Source: Tachypleus tridentatus
Lineage: Eukaryota > Arthropoda > Merostomata > Xiphosura > Limulidae
Reading direction: 5' to 3'
Assembly (NCBI RefSeq): GCF_004210375.1
Contig: NC_134835.1
Span: forward strand, 72,818,447 to 72,882,446
Length of the DNA: 64,000 nucleotides
Shown: one piece after another, positions 47,514-59,418 of the stretch
Layout of the letters: each line of letters begins with the position of its first letter
Numbering within the stretch: position 1 is the stretch's first letter
Made by a program: the position numbers and the translations under genes
The notes under the pieces: model-generated
What the model was told of the DNA's origin: nothing
What the model saw: the letters and a program-made list of their open reading frames with translations, nothing else
Databases searched by the model: none

Positions 47514-47735
47514 CTTGGATCATTCAGCTAGTCCACTTTGGCTAGGGTCAACCAAGTACCAGTATTGGATGTTTTCAACAGGTGTTGTGGATATTGTATC
47601 TGATGCTGGTGTTTGGGTATACTGCTCACGAAACCCTGGCGTTGCTGCAGTGTCCTTGTTTGACATTGTAGTGCATCCCCTCGTAGGGCACCATGTTGGG
47701 TGGGGTCAGTGGGCACCGAATTTTCCTTTTTTACT

Positions 47736-48916
47736 ATGGATACTGCAATTAAAAATCTTAATAAAATAGTGAACAAACAGTCTAGAGGTAAACGACCACG
47801 TCTTGAAGATTCTGAGCAGCAATCTTCATCATCTGTACCACCTGCTGTACCTCATTTTCTTGTATTGCATTTACTTTTAGACAAACCTCTAGGGCAAATG
47901 TCTCCCTTTTTCATTCAGAAGGGACTAAAGGGACTTGCTGGCTCTCGAAAGTCAGTAAAGAAGCTTCGATCTAGTGACATATTGGTGGAAACATCCACAT
48001 CTCAACACAGTGAACTCCTCTTGCATTCAGAGGCAATTGGGGATATACCTATTGAGGTTACAACTCATGCTACTTTGAATTTGTCACGAGAAGTTATTGT
48101 TGAGAGGGATTTGAAGAACATCCTAGAGTCGGAGATTCTCGGTGGTTTCTCCACCCAAGGAGTTTCTACAGTAAGGTATATGTCCACTTGCAACGATGGA
48201 ATTATGATGCTGACCAATGTTTTCATTCTCACATTGACGTCACTGCGTCCGCCTGCCACCATCAAGGCACGTTATCTTAATTGCAGAGTATGGCCATACA
48301 TTCCAAACCCTCTCCAATATTTCCAGTGTCAGCAGTTCAGTCACTCGAAGACGTCATGTCGTGGTTCCTTGACTGTGCTCGTTCTGGTGGCAAGGACCAT
48401 GATGCCTACGAGTGTGAAATGGACCCTCATTGCATCGATTCCAATAGCTCTCACCTGTCCAACTTTCGTTCTTGCCCTAAATCATTGGAAGAAAAAGAGA
48501 TGCATCATTTGAAAACGATTCATAACATTACTTATCCTGAAGCTCGCAAGTTGCTCTCCACCACTTCATCGAGGACATATGCTGCTGCACTTCGTTTCAC
48601 TACTACAGTGGGAGTTCAGACAGATCTCTCTGTGCCTTCAAAAGAATCGTTCTCAAAACAAATGAAAAGTCTTTTGACCTGCATGGTTAAAAAGGTTGAT
48701 GAATCAACTTCAACACCCATCTCTGTTCCTTCCATACATTCCAACAAATCCCAAGATCCCCTTCCTTTGGTTTTGTGTTCAGGCATTTCCTTGGATACAT
48801 CTCCCACTCCACGATGCAAAACAATCATTCGTTCACGTCCTCAGTCATATGGAATCTTCTTCCAACAACAACGACCTGCTCTATGGACCTCAAGCATGAT
48901 CTGTAGTAGTCGATAG
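47736..48916 (+). pseudogene. LINE copy B ORF1 (gag-like CCHC protein), one frameshift
   Basis: The ATG at 47,736 (MDTAIKNLNKIVNKQSRGKR) is preferred over an upstream GTG. The first frame runs to 48,512. After a 1-base loss near 48,375 relative to copy A, the protein continues in another frame to 48,916. Knuckle 1 is YFQCQQFSHSKTSC, with the first Cys replaced by Tyr. Knuckle 2 is CARSGGKDHDAYEC and knuckle 3 CIDSNSSHLSNFRSC, both with the second Cys now Ser. Three knuckles are usual for gag-like ORF1 of the I/Jockey group. All three are damaged here. Confidence 0.75.
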
Positions 48917-49003
48917 ACCTCTCTCAAATAAAGACAGTAAAGAAAAAAGATGTGGTCATAAACAGAAGGGTTCTCCACTCAATTCACCTACACATAAATA
49001 AAT

Positions 49004-52000
49004 ATGGCCACCTTGATACAATGGAACTGTCGAGGTTTGTTCTAATCTGGATGAAATCAAAACTGATTGCTTCCTACCATCCTGTATGTCTCTCCTTACA
49101 GGAAACATTTCTGAAACCTGCCGATAAAGTCAACTTTTTTGCAGTTTTCTTGTACAGAAATGACAAGCTGTGTGACGGACGAATGCATGGATGGGTGGCA
49201 CTGTTGGTTGATCAGCATGTGCTCACCCTTTCTTTACCACTCGACACACTCTTCAAGTCTGTAGCCATCCGTGTTTCCTTGGGTCATATCATTACTATCT
49301 GTTCTCTCTACTTGTCACCTGGAGAGACTTATGATCAATCAGACCTTGATGCTCTCATTGAATAGTTGCCATCTTTCTTTTTATTCCTGGGGGGATTTTA
49401 ATAAACGTCATCCCCTCTGTGAAAGTGCTGATGTCAATAGGAGGGGTCGTTCCATAAAGCATATGCTCTCTGATCACAACCTTTTCTCTTTTCAATACTG
49501 GTTATTCTACTTATTTTAATGTACCTAGTCAGTCCTTTATTGCTATTGACCTCTTAATTGGCTCCCCTTCACTATTCTTTCATTTTTTTGGAGGGTTGAC
49601 AATAATTCACTAAGCAGCGATCATTTTCCAATAATTTTGAGAGAGACTGGCCGTGGTTGATGCCACCCAACCTGCGTGCCCTGGTGGAAGCTGGATCAAG
49701 CAAACTGGCCCTCTTTCACTGCTCTCGCAGAACTTGATTCTGCCATTGTCTGTAAGCTATCAATAGACGACTGTGTGGCAGCGGTAATTGGCTGTATTAT
49801 ACAAGCAACTGATCAGTGTATTCCTAAAACCTTAACACGTTTTCCACGACATCCTCGTCTGTGGTGGAATTCTGTCTGCCACATGGCATGGAAGGCTCAA
49901 AAATGGGCCTGGGATACGTTTTGTAGGTATCCCACACTCCCACTGCATTGCTTTTTAGCAGGCCCATGCACATGCTCGGTGGGTAAGACTTCAAAGCCAG
50001 AAGGAATCTTGGATGAAGTTTACAACCTGCATATCTTCTACCACCAGTTCCAAGGTCATATGGGACAGCATTCGAAAGGTCAATGGGCAATATAATTCCT
50101 TCCCCTTCTCGATTTTGCTCTCTGATGGTTAGTAAGTGGCTGATACCTGGAACATCATTAATACTCTAGGTGAAAGAATTTGCTGGGTATCTTGCACTTC
50201 TGCTTCTTCCTCACCTGTTTAGCCATCAAGACTCAGGCAAAGCAAACACCTCTGTCCTTTCAAGCTTATTGTCTCTATGACTATAATGTTTCCTTTACAC
50301 TGGTGGAACTCAAACTGGCTCTTCATTGGTCTGGCAGTACAACTGTTAAACCTGATGATGTACACTTTAAAATGCTGTGCTATCTACCTCTTGCTTCTGT
50401 TGTTATTATTATGATTGTTTTTAACCAGATCTGGCAGGAAAATGTTTTTCCTGATGCCTGGTGCTAGGCTATTGTCCTGCCTTTCTCTAAGCCTGAGAAG
50501 AATCCTAAAATTCCTTCAAACTACCGTCCAATTGCTTTGACGAGCTGTCTCTGTAAGATCTTGGAGAGGATGGTTAATGCCTGTCTTGTTTGGTTCCTCG
50601 AATCAAACAACCTTCTCTCATCCACTCAGTGTGGGTTCTAACAACAGTGCTCCACCATGAACCATCTGATATGACTTGAAACGTCAATCAGAAAAGCCTT
50701 TCTTAAATATCTTGTTTCAATATTCTTTGACATTGAGAAGGCTTATGATACAACATGGAGGTATGGCATTTTGCAAGACCTCCATACTTGCCAATTTTTA
50801 TTGAAAAATTTTTAAAGGGCAGGCGATTCCAAATTCATGTAGATTCGACACTTTCCTGTTCTTTCCTACAGGAACTTGGAGTTCCTCAGGGCTGTATTTT
50901 TATTGTCACATTTTTCACTATAACGATTAATGCCATCACTGAACAACTCCCTCTCACTGTTGCAAACGGGCTCTATCTCGACGACTTTTACATCTCATGT
51001 CAGCCGTTGAACATGAGGTATATTCAGTGGCAGCTATAGACTGCCTTCAATCATTTACTGAAGTGGACCACAACAAATGGCTTTAACTTCTCTCTCTCTA
51101 AAACTGTTTGCAAGCACTTTTGCTGCCAATGGGGTATTCACCTTGAGTCTGAACCCATATCAGTGAAGTTTCACTGCCAGTGGTCCCTGAGACTAAGTTC
51201 TTGGGGCTTATCTTTGACCATAAGCTGACCTTTATATCACACTTAAAGCAGCTACAGGTCAAATGCAGAAGAGCACTAACATTCTCCTTGTCCTCTCTAC
51301 CTCCAGTTGGTGAGTGGATCGATGTTCTGTGTTAAAGATATATCGTGCTCTCATTCGATCGATACTTGACAATGGATCAATGGTCTATGGCTCTGCCAGA
51401 CTCTCGGCCTCAAAGATGCTGGACTTTGACTCTGCACTGGGGCTTTCCACACCTCCCCAGTTCAGAGCTCATACGTAGAATCTCATGAACCTTCTCTGCA
51501 CCTTCACCGTTTGCAACTGTCTTTACTATATTCTTCGAAACTTTATTCCTTACCAAAGCATCCCACCTGTGGATGTGTTTTCCTTCCTTGGTTGGCCATA
51601 CTTTTTCAGAACAGATGATCTGCCTTTATTCCTATTGGCCTTCACGTCCAGGCAGAATTGGATGAATTGAGTCTGTCCTTGGATAACATTGCAGAATCTA
51701 ATGGTCAACCCATCCCTCCATGGTTTATTACAGTCCCCAAATGTGACCTTTCTTTAAGTCATCTGAGAAAGGCAGATACTCCCGATTGGAAATACTGTCT
51801 TTTATTTACTGAACATCTTTCGAACAATCTTTCCATTCCAATTTCTATGGATGGTTCCAAATCGGGTAACTCTGTGGGCTCTGCCATGGTTTGTTGTGGT
51901 TCAGTGGTTGCACGCAGAATCTCCTCTACAGCTTCTGTGTTCACTGCTGAACTGTACGCCATTTCTCTTGTCCTGGATCACATTGAAGCTAAGCAGTACT

Positions 52001-52623
52001 CCAACTGCACTATTTATACTGACTCTCTTAGTTCTCTACTGGCCCTGGAATCGCTTCACGTTGGTTCACACCCTGTTCTCGCTGATATTTAAAACCGACT
52101 GGCCCATTTCTCATTAACATCTACTTCTATCTAGTTTTTCTTGATACCAGACCACGTTAGTATTCGCGGGAACGAGCTTGCAGACATGGCAGCTAAATCT
52201 ATCTGCTCTGGCACTATCACCACTGTGCCTATTCCATACATGGACTATGGCCCTGTATTTAAAGCTCGGCTCAGTGCGAGTTGGCAGTCAACTTGGAGTG
52301 AGCAACGCGACAACAAGCTTTTCCAAATAAAACCCTATATTCGACTTTGGCCATCTAGCTTCTGTAAGGTTTGGAAGGAGGAAGTTGTTCTAACTAGACT
52401 ACGCATTGGTCACAGTTTTTTAACTCATCGTTTTCTTTTATCTGGAACTGATGCACCAGTGTGTAGTTTGTGTAACACTCAAATCACTGTAAGCCACATT
52501 TTACTTTCTTGCCATCGTTATGACTCTCAACTACGGCAATATTTTAAACATATTCTGTCCCAAGGTTTGTCCATAACATTAGACAGTGTTATTGGTGACA
52601 GTGACACTGTCCACCTTGAGTAA
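49004..52623 (+). pseudogene. LINE copy B ORF2: APE endonuclease, RT, RNase H, CCHC
   Basis: It starts MATLIQWNCRG, the standard APE start, and then suffers a short deletion. ALLVDQHVLTLSLPLDTLFK and IITICSLYLSPGETYDQSDL follow. A decayed GDFN box (SWGDFNKRHPLC) lies near 49,388. RT landmarks are NYRPIALTSCLCKILERMVN (50,517-50,576), FFDIEKAYDT, FLQELGVPQGCIF (50,867-50,905) and LYLDDFYISC with the catalytic YLDD-type box near 50,970. RNase H (51,850-52,190) keeps MDGSKSG, TAELYAI, YTDSLSSL and GNELADMAAK, the D-E-D-D set. CSLCNTQITVSHILLSC ends it. Several stops and frameshifts interrupt the frame. Confidence 0.8.
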
Positions 52624-52740
52624 ATTGTTTTTAGTTTTTTAATGGTCATTAATCTTTTTTATGTCATTTAAGTGTTTGATATTTATTCATTACACCTTTT
52701 TAATTGTGGTTCTCTTTTAAGAGTCTCAATCTCTTTAGTT

Positions 52741-53075
52741 CGATTTGAAATTGGATATTGGCCATGACATTAAATAACTCGACACCAGGACTAGAAAGGC
52801 CAACTTCAGGTGGCTAACGCTGCTATTTGAACTACCCGTTAGTCGTCCTGGCGAGTTATTATTACAATTTTGCTGCATGTCTTTTAACAATTTTATTGCT
52901 TTACTTTTTGATACTGGCCATAATGACACATAACCTGGAACCAGGACGAGAAAGGCCAACTTCAGGTGACTGACGGTGGTGCTTGTACTTACTTACCTGT
53001 TAGTCTTCCTGGCAGGTTATGATCATTACCATTTTGCTAGAGAAAGTCCTTTACAACTTCTCTTACTCTGCTTTC
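52741..53075 (+). repeat. Two tandem hairpin-forming units in the LINE B 3' UTR
   Basis: Each ~155-165-bp unit has a TTGG/CTGGCCAT(G/A)A start, a left arm, a conserved GAAAGGCCAACTTCAGGTG, then a right arm. Unit 1 arms are AATAACTCG-bulge-CCAGGAC (52,773-52,791) and GTCCTGGCGAGTTATT (52,845-52,860). Unit 2 arms are CATAACCTG-bulge-CCAGGA (52,929-52,946) and TCCTGGCAGGTTATG (53,007-53,021). Both have a 3-nt bulge at the same place. Copy A lacks this region. Confidence 0.75.
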
Positions 53076-53204
53076 TGTCTTAACATTGTAAACTAGGTGT
53101 CAACATTGGTTTTTATGCTTTTTCTGTTTTTCAATGCTGTTTTGTTTTACCTTCATTCCTTTTATGAATTTTACTACATTTACTTTATTTTTACCTTTTT
53201 ACTG

Positions 53205-53266
53205 GACGTTTGGCGCAGATTGCCTAGCTGCTTTGTGCCATAAAACACTAAATCAACCAATCAACC
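53205..53266 (+). other. LINE B 3' terminal stem and short-repeat tail
   Basis: GGCGCAGATTGCCTAGCTGC then TTTGTGCCATAAAACAC can pair GGCGCA with TGTGCC (one G-U pair). It is followed by CTAAATCAACCAATCAACC. A near-identical motif ends both SINE families. In stringent-type LINEs such a 3' structure is what the RT recognises, so the role here is inferred. Confidence 0.65.
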
Positions 53267-53269
53267 TTT

Positions 53270-54680
53270 TTTGGCATGTTTATTACAGCAATTATTTGTA
53301 GTCGCGCACTTCACTCTAACTGGCAAACGTACGTGCGTACTTTGAACACCACGTGCTGATGTCGCTATAAGTCTTTTTATAAGCTCTGCGGATTTGTTGT
53401 TTAAATGCCAATTCGAATTTTTGTTGCTACTAAGAGCGTATGGTATGGTTTGACTTAACAGAAGCACGAATGTATTATTGCGGATCAAAGTTAAAACTTT
53501 GTGATATATTATTCTTAACAAAGTAACTTCTATAGTTTATAAGTGCGGTATTTGTAATTCATAATGAGTTTCCCTTTACTGTAGTATGCAATACAAATTT
53601 AGATCGCGTGGGCTTGACGGCTTAAGGGACACCGATGGGCTGCCATCATGGCCGTGAAATTTAGTGATATTCTGAGGGCATCATGGCCATTTTAAAAAAT
53701 AGGGCAGCATTTACCACTGAAGTTCCTGCTTTGGAGTTGAAATACACAAAATTATTCAGCATTATCAAAACAGTAAAAGATAAAAAAATAAATTACTCGT
53801 ATGTCTAACGAACGAATACATTATTATTGTCATTATTTCTTAACTTGTGTAGTGTAACGTGGACTTTAAACTACAGTTTACTCAAATCTTTCCATAACTG
53901 TATGCTAAATCAGTTCTGGGCTTTAGCATCCACGTTCGTTCACTGAAACGTGCGCGCGCACACACACTTTCTCCATCTGGCAGCTATTTTACTGTCTTAA
54001 TGCCATGAATATAAGCTTATTTGAGCAAGGTAGCTGTTAGCAAAACAAATGGAGTTGATTCCACATAAAAGTGATATTTAATGATGTACAAGCAGATATT
54101 CTTTTGCATTGGATGAACAGATTGTGTGATGTGGATCGAAACAGTGGAAAAGGATGGTCTGTGCCCCAGTTTTTAGCACTGTATTTTATGCCCAACATTA
54201 CTGCTTGCTATTGCTAGTATATATATTCCTATAAAATACGAGATGATCTGTGTTTTTTGATGTTTTCTTTCTGTAATTAATACACAAGCTATTTTATTGA
54301 CAAATAACTGGAGCAACTCATGAATTTTCAGGTATTTAAAACTGTATGTTGATGGAGGATATTAAGGTTAGCATTCGCACTAACAAGTAATCATAGTCTC
54401 CTGAGCTGGTTCTAATTTTATTATTCGAACTACAGTTTTAAAACAAGTGACAGTGAAATTACTCAGCTGATAATTCAATGCGTCATTATCATGTTAGGTT
54501 TTAATCTTTTGGTACACTCTTCTATGACATGATATACTTCCAGTAATGTTTTATTTTTCAGAAGTTACAGTATGGAGAAACATTTGCCTAGCATTTTTCT
54601 GTAAAAGTTAGAACTTGTGTGTAACAAAAATACAATATATAATGTCAAACAAAAGTACTCATATTTCTAGAAGGGTTTGT
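53270..54680. other. No gene recognised
   Basis: Moderate CpG, a CGCGCGCACACACAC run near 53,950, and no coding text. The 86-codon minus frame (53,261-53,521) starts in the LINE tail region and is not recognised. Confidence 0.4.
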
Positions 54681-54686
54681 GACATA

Positions 54687-54787
54687 CAGTTCCGAAGGTT
54701 GAGTGTGAGAAAATGCTTTTTGTGTGTGACTATTTTAACAAGGACTGTGATTTTTCTGTAACGCACCGTTGGTTTAGTCATACGGTT
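54687..54787 (+). repeat. 101-bp two-copy repeat, copy 1
   Basis: 98 of 101 bases are identical to 57,186-57,286, same orientation, 2.5 kb apart. It begins CAGTTCCGAAGGTTGAGTGT and ends CATACGGTT. Similarity stops abruptly at both ends. Confidence 0.85.
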
Positions 54788-54789
54788 GT

Positions 54790-57180
54790 GCTGTGTATAT
54801 TAACTAAATGAACATAAAATAGAGCCCAGAATTTTGGAATGAAATAATAGTATTTAGCATAAGGACTTGGAAAATAGTTTTGCCACTTTGTAGGACTGAA
54901 GTGTCACACGAAATTACCCAAATTAGTTTTATCCAGGTTTTGTATTGATACTTCTTTTCAAAGGAGTGGTTTATATTTTACGTTTATAGTCACACAGAAT
55001 TGACCTCTTTATAACGAATGACCTGGTTCTGACCTTTTAAAAGTTAACTTTAGGTCAGCAGTTCTTTTTAATTATTTGTCCTATTTTACTGAGCTTAGAA
55101 CTGAATATATTTAATTTTTGTGCAGTTTTTGTTCATTTGTATTGTGTAATATATTTATGATGGCATTTTGACAGAGAGCTATTTTAACAGTTTTCTTATT
55201 TTTTATTTGAAAAACTTGTGAATGTCATACATATGTAGATCGAAAGTGTAAACTGTTTAACACTATTACTAACTGTAGTATGTCTAAATATAAACTACTT
55301 TAAGATTCAGATGTTCTGACACTTGAAGAGAATATTAAGTGTTGGGCTTTTTAAATGTATTGTACTTTACTTGTATATAACTACAAAGTAAAGGTATTGA
55401 CTAATAGTTAATGTGTATTTTTAAACTGTGATATTTTATTGTGTGTCATTTATTACACTGAACTTGTATCAAATAGACATCAAAACTGTTATAAATGTAA
55501 GTTATCCTAAAATGTGTTTTCCTTCTTTCTTCTTAATTTGATTATTGCTACTTGTAATCAGAGACTTGTGAAACAACAACTAAATTGTCAGATCTGTCGT
55601 TTGTCTCTCACAACCTACTAAGCTATTTGTTCAATATCAGAACGCATCAGTTGAACTTGACGATGAGAGACAAAAGCTTCTGTGAAACGCTATTTATGTA
55701 TGTATTGTACTATTTTGAAAGTAATGGTTTAAAACCAATACTCCACAAAACAGTAAAAAAAAACAATTTTTATATTAAAAGGATGTAAGCAAAAACTACA
55801 TTCAGCTAATTCTTAAGTCTAAGAAATGTGAAAAGCAAACAATAATAACAAAAAAAACAAGGTCAGCAGTTCACTTGTATTTATAACACCACCTTTTTGA
55901 AACTTAGTTTTCCGAAATTCCACCACCTTTTGGCTTTAAACATGGTATATATTTTGAATAATATATATATGTAGCATTAATGTTACAAATCTTTTATTTT
56001 ACAATATTCAGCATACAAGTGGTTTAATGTACTAAAAATAAGTGTGAAACCAAATCTATTATACCATTCAGAATTACTGATGAGGGTTGAAATTGTCCAA
56101 AACTGATACACAACTTTAGCAAGTGGCAAATCAAACTATATATTGTATTTTATATTTGTTTTTAATTGTCCTATTTGTCTGTTTATTGTTTAGATCATTG
56201 ATACTTAGTGGCGTTAATTTTAATACTTTTGATATTACATATTGTTTTTGTTTTCATGAGTTGACGACAAGGAATAAACAATAAACTATATGTGTAACCT
56301 TTTTCTTTCAAAACTTGATGCTAAATCAATTCTACGCTTGGACGGTTCACTCAGGTGGTAGAAGGCGGCTAGATATGTTTTCTAACTTTCACTGGAAAGT
56401 GGCCGTTTTAATGGATCACACATGGGTGTTAAATGCCACATAAATTTTATAAGTAGAAGTTGTGAATTATCGCTTTTAATTGAAGAAGTTTCACTAGTAC
56501 CTCAGTATCCCGAGATAGATCTGATAAATTTCTAATGCATACACATTATTTGAAACTAACGAGTGCTTCAATATAATTTTTCATGTTTTTTTTTTTGTGT
56601 GTGTGTTTGCAACATGGATGTGGTGGCAAATCAGAACCTTACAGAAACTTGTGTAATTTCAAAATTTTCGCTTGTTTTTTGAACAGATAAACATAATGAA
56701 TGCTAAGTTAATGTAATTAACATGATACTCGTTATTATCACAATGGTATTAATTAATTATTACTTGTGCCACGATGGAAATTCTGTTTTTAAACGGCAAT
56801 AAATAAAGAAGCTTTCTTTTTAATGTTAAACAGATGTTTATCTCTAGATCCAGAGACTAGGTTCTGTAAAATGCCTTTTTATCTTATTGTTTTATTTATT
56901 TTTAACAGAAACAACCATCTTTATTTACACTAAATAGTTTTTGAACGCGTGCTTGATTAAAAGTCAGTTGTTAGATATTGTTTGTTTGGGGTAGAGGATA
57001 AAGTTATCGTCATTACTTAAAAAAAAAAATTACACATACAGCTTCGTTTCAGTCACGTTTGTCGTTTATATTTCTGTAGTGTCGTGGAGTTTTTTACAGA
57101 ATGTTGGTCTTCTAACACCGTCAGCAGTTTTTAGGAAATATGCAGACATTGATTATATCAAGTGTTGTTTTATAGTTTTT
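54790..57180. other. No feature recognised between the two repeat copies
   Basis: AT-rich. A 67-codon frame (55,585-55,788) and poly-T/GT near 56,588 are the only notable points. No coding domain is visible. Confidence 0.4.
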
Positions 57181-57185
57181 GAATG

Positions 57186-57286
57186 CAGTTCCGAAGGTTG
57201 AGTGTGAGAAAATGCGTTTTGTGTGTGACTATTTTAACAAGGACTGTGATCTTTCTGTAACGCACCGTTGGTTTAGTCATGCGGTT
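57186..57286 (+). repeat. 101-bp two-copy repeat, copy 2
   Basis: This is the partner of 54,687-54,787 with three differences (T to G, T to C, A to G). Here the preceding bases are a T-rich TTTTATAGTTTTTGAATG before CAG, which is acceptor-like. A 33-codon ATG frame (MRFVCDYFNKDCDLSVTHRW and on) starts within it, but all three differences would change amino acids in that frame. Confidence 0.85.
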
Positions 57287-57700
57287 TCTGCTACGCAACA
57301 GCGCCTGTAAAACTTGTTTGTATGTAACATACAGTGTGTATGCTCAAAGAGCTTTCGTTATTTTGACGTTACGGTGAAGCATGTTATCTTCTTGATACAT
57401 AATACGAACATAAGACAAAAACAGTTTTTTAAGTGTTGTAGCGGGCGTGAAACGTATAAGATGTGTCCTATTATACATAACAAAGTTAAATATATATTAA
57501 AATATTAAAAACAATTTCTTACGAATTATTTTTATGTTACTCTGAAAATACAAGAATAAAATTACATGAGAAAATCTTATTGCTGTTTGACCTACTAAAT
57601 AAAATGTTATTCATTTTCTTAACGTTGATTGAAGTTAATACTGAATGGATTTCTATTCCTAGCCTTTTTTCCAGATGTTAGGTGGATATTTATTGTTATG
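57287..57700. other. No feature recognised
   Basis: AT-rich, with a 64-codon frame from 57,314 of no known family. Confidence 0.4.
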
Positions 57701-57710
57701 GCGTAGAGCC

Positions 57711-57905
57711 GGTCTTAGCCTTATTGTTAGCTTGTTGGGCTGCGGATTTTGAGGTCGAAAACTTGAGCCGCGATATGCTCCACCACTGTATGAACGTTAT
57801 ATAGAATCGGTCAATTCCGACTTTTGTTAAAAGTAACTATGCTTTCACAGACTTGCTTCCTCCCCCTGTGCTTGAATCTGAGAGGTGTCTGACGTTGTTT
57901 CTTAG
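57711..57905 (+). mobile_element. Possible degenerate tRNA-derived SINE
   Basis: GTTAGCTTGTTGGGCTGCGG, TTGAGGTCGAAAACTTGAGC and CGATATGCTCCACCACT look like a tRNA-type head with A and B box spacing. A GGTCAATTCCGACTTTTGTT core-like block follows. Diverged from family 1. Confidence 0.35.
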
Positions 57906-59418
57906 TCAAGGTGTTGTACAAAATGTCGTTCTGATTGAAAATACCAGTACCGACCATAGTGAGTTGTTGTCTTCATAACTTAAGTGCATTGGCTATATCG
58001 TTATCCGACTAGCATCTCAAAAAGTGTCAATTTGAACACAGAAACTCGCGCTTTTAGTAGTGAATTTAGAACTGTTAGTCTCCCCTTTGTGGTAACTTTT
58101 CAGGGTTACATTTACTTATTGTGCAATATGTAAATAATTCTACAACTTCCACATTTTGATCTAGGCCTTAAATTAAAAAAAATATATACTTTTGATGATT
58201 GCTTGCCACTTAAAAAAGTGACTACACTTGTGGTATTATAATTCAGTATTATGTTGGCTAAATATTTATTTTTAGATTATAATTTCATTTCCTAATCGAT
58301 AAATATTAGTTTATTAGAAGTTGACGTTAGGTAGTTGTTTTTGTATTTTATCACTCGCAGATAACGCTTCTTGCACAAAAGTGTAAAATAATCTCTGATG
58401 TTTCAACTTTCACGCGCTGAATATATTACAGACCCATTATAAATTATAAACAAAAAGAAATGAAAATTCAAAACGTATAGGTGAATTTTTATGGTATGTT
58501 TTGCGCATGTATTACCAGTAGGTATGTATCGCTGTTTTATGTACGCTAAAAATACAGATGTTCGTGAATTGCATGAAACAAACACAAGCAACCGGTTTTG
58601 TTTTTAATAATAATTTGGCAAACAAAGATTTATAACCGTAATGAAGTGATTTATTTTGTGAGGGAACATACTCCTTTTTTTTAACAGGACATTGGCCCAG
58701 TGTTCTTTTGAAACATGTGTGTTCCCCCTAAAATAAATCACTGTACTATGCATATAAATTGTTGTTTTCCAACTTTATGGAACATTATGCTAATATTTTT
58801 TCAAATAAACAGTTTTGTTGGCATCCGGATACTCTGTAGAGTTCATAGAAATGATACATATTTTAAAATGACACTAAGAAATTTATATACTTTGTTACTT
58901 TTTAATCTTCTACGAAGAAACTTAAGTTATTGTTACTTATTTTGTCGAGCTCTAGCTAACTGACATAATCTTGTTTTTACGGGCCATTAGAACTTCAATT
59001 ATAAGCCTTCGGATAGGCTCGAATAATGGTATTCGAAAGTCAGGACCATCTCATGAGAAGGTATTTCTTTTATACTATGGATTGAAAGTTAAGTTAACTG
59101 TATCATGATGATATAGTTATAAAATTTTAAAATTCAAAATAAATGATGCTTTTAAAATGGATGTTGTTATTTACTTGTTTTATAGTTTTTGTTTGGTTAT
59201 CCTTAGTGTTTAGGGTATTTCAACCATGACAGAAAAGGCTTAAACTTCTCGAAAGCCATTTGAATTTCGTCTGATTTCCATAGGTTTTGATGATTAATTT
59301 ATTTTAAACGCTTTAGCAGTTTTTCTCATTATCTAAGAGATTGAAGCTATTATCATTGAAATGTAATGCTTTATATAGTGTAGTAATGTACAAACTGCTG
59401 GGTGTATACTAATGTGTG
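57906..59418. other. No feature recognised
   Basis: AT-rich. The 82-codon plus frame (58,715-58,963) and 62-codon minus frame (58,403-58,591) are not recognised. Confidence 0.4.

Larger units (their letters stand above)
45200..53266 (+). mobile_element. RNase H-bearing non-LTR retrotransposon, copy B (near full length, hAT-interrupted)
   Basis: Order: 5' UTR (from about 45,200; the exact start is unclear), a hAT transposon at 45,487-47,513, ORF1 from ATG 47,736, ORF2 from ATG 49,004 to 52,623, a structured 3' UTR, then GGCGCAGATTGCC..GCTTTGTGCCATAAAAC and an (AATC/AACC)n-type tail. Without the hAT it is about 6.0 kb, the size expected for a complete I/Jockey-group LINE. ORFs have a few frameshifts and stops, fewer than copy A, and CpGs are retained. 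Confidence 0.85.
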
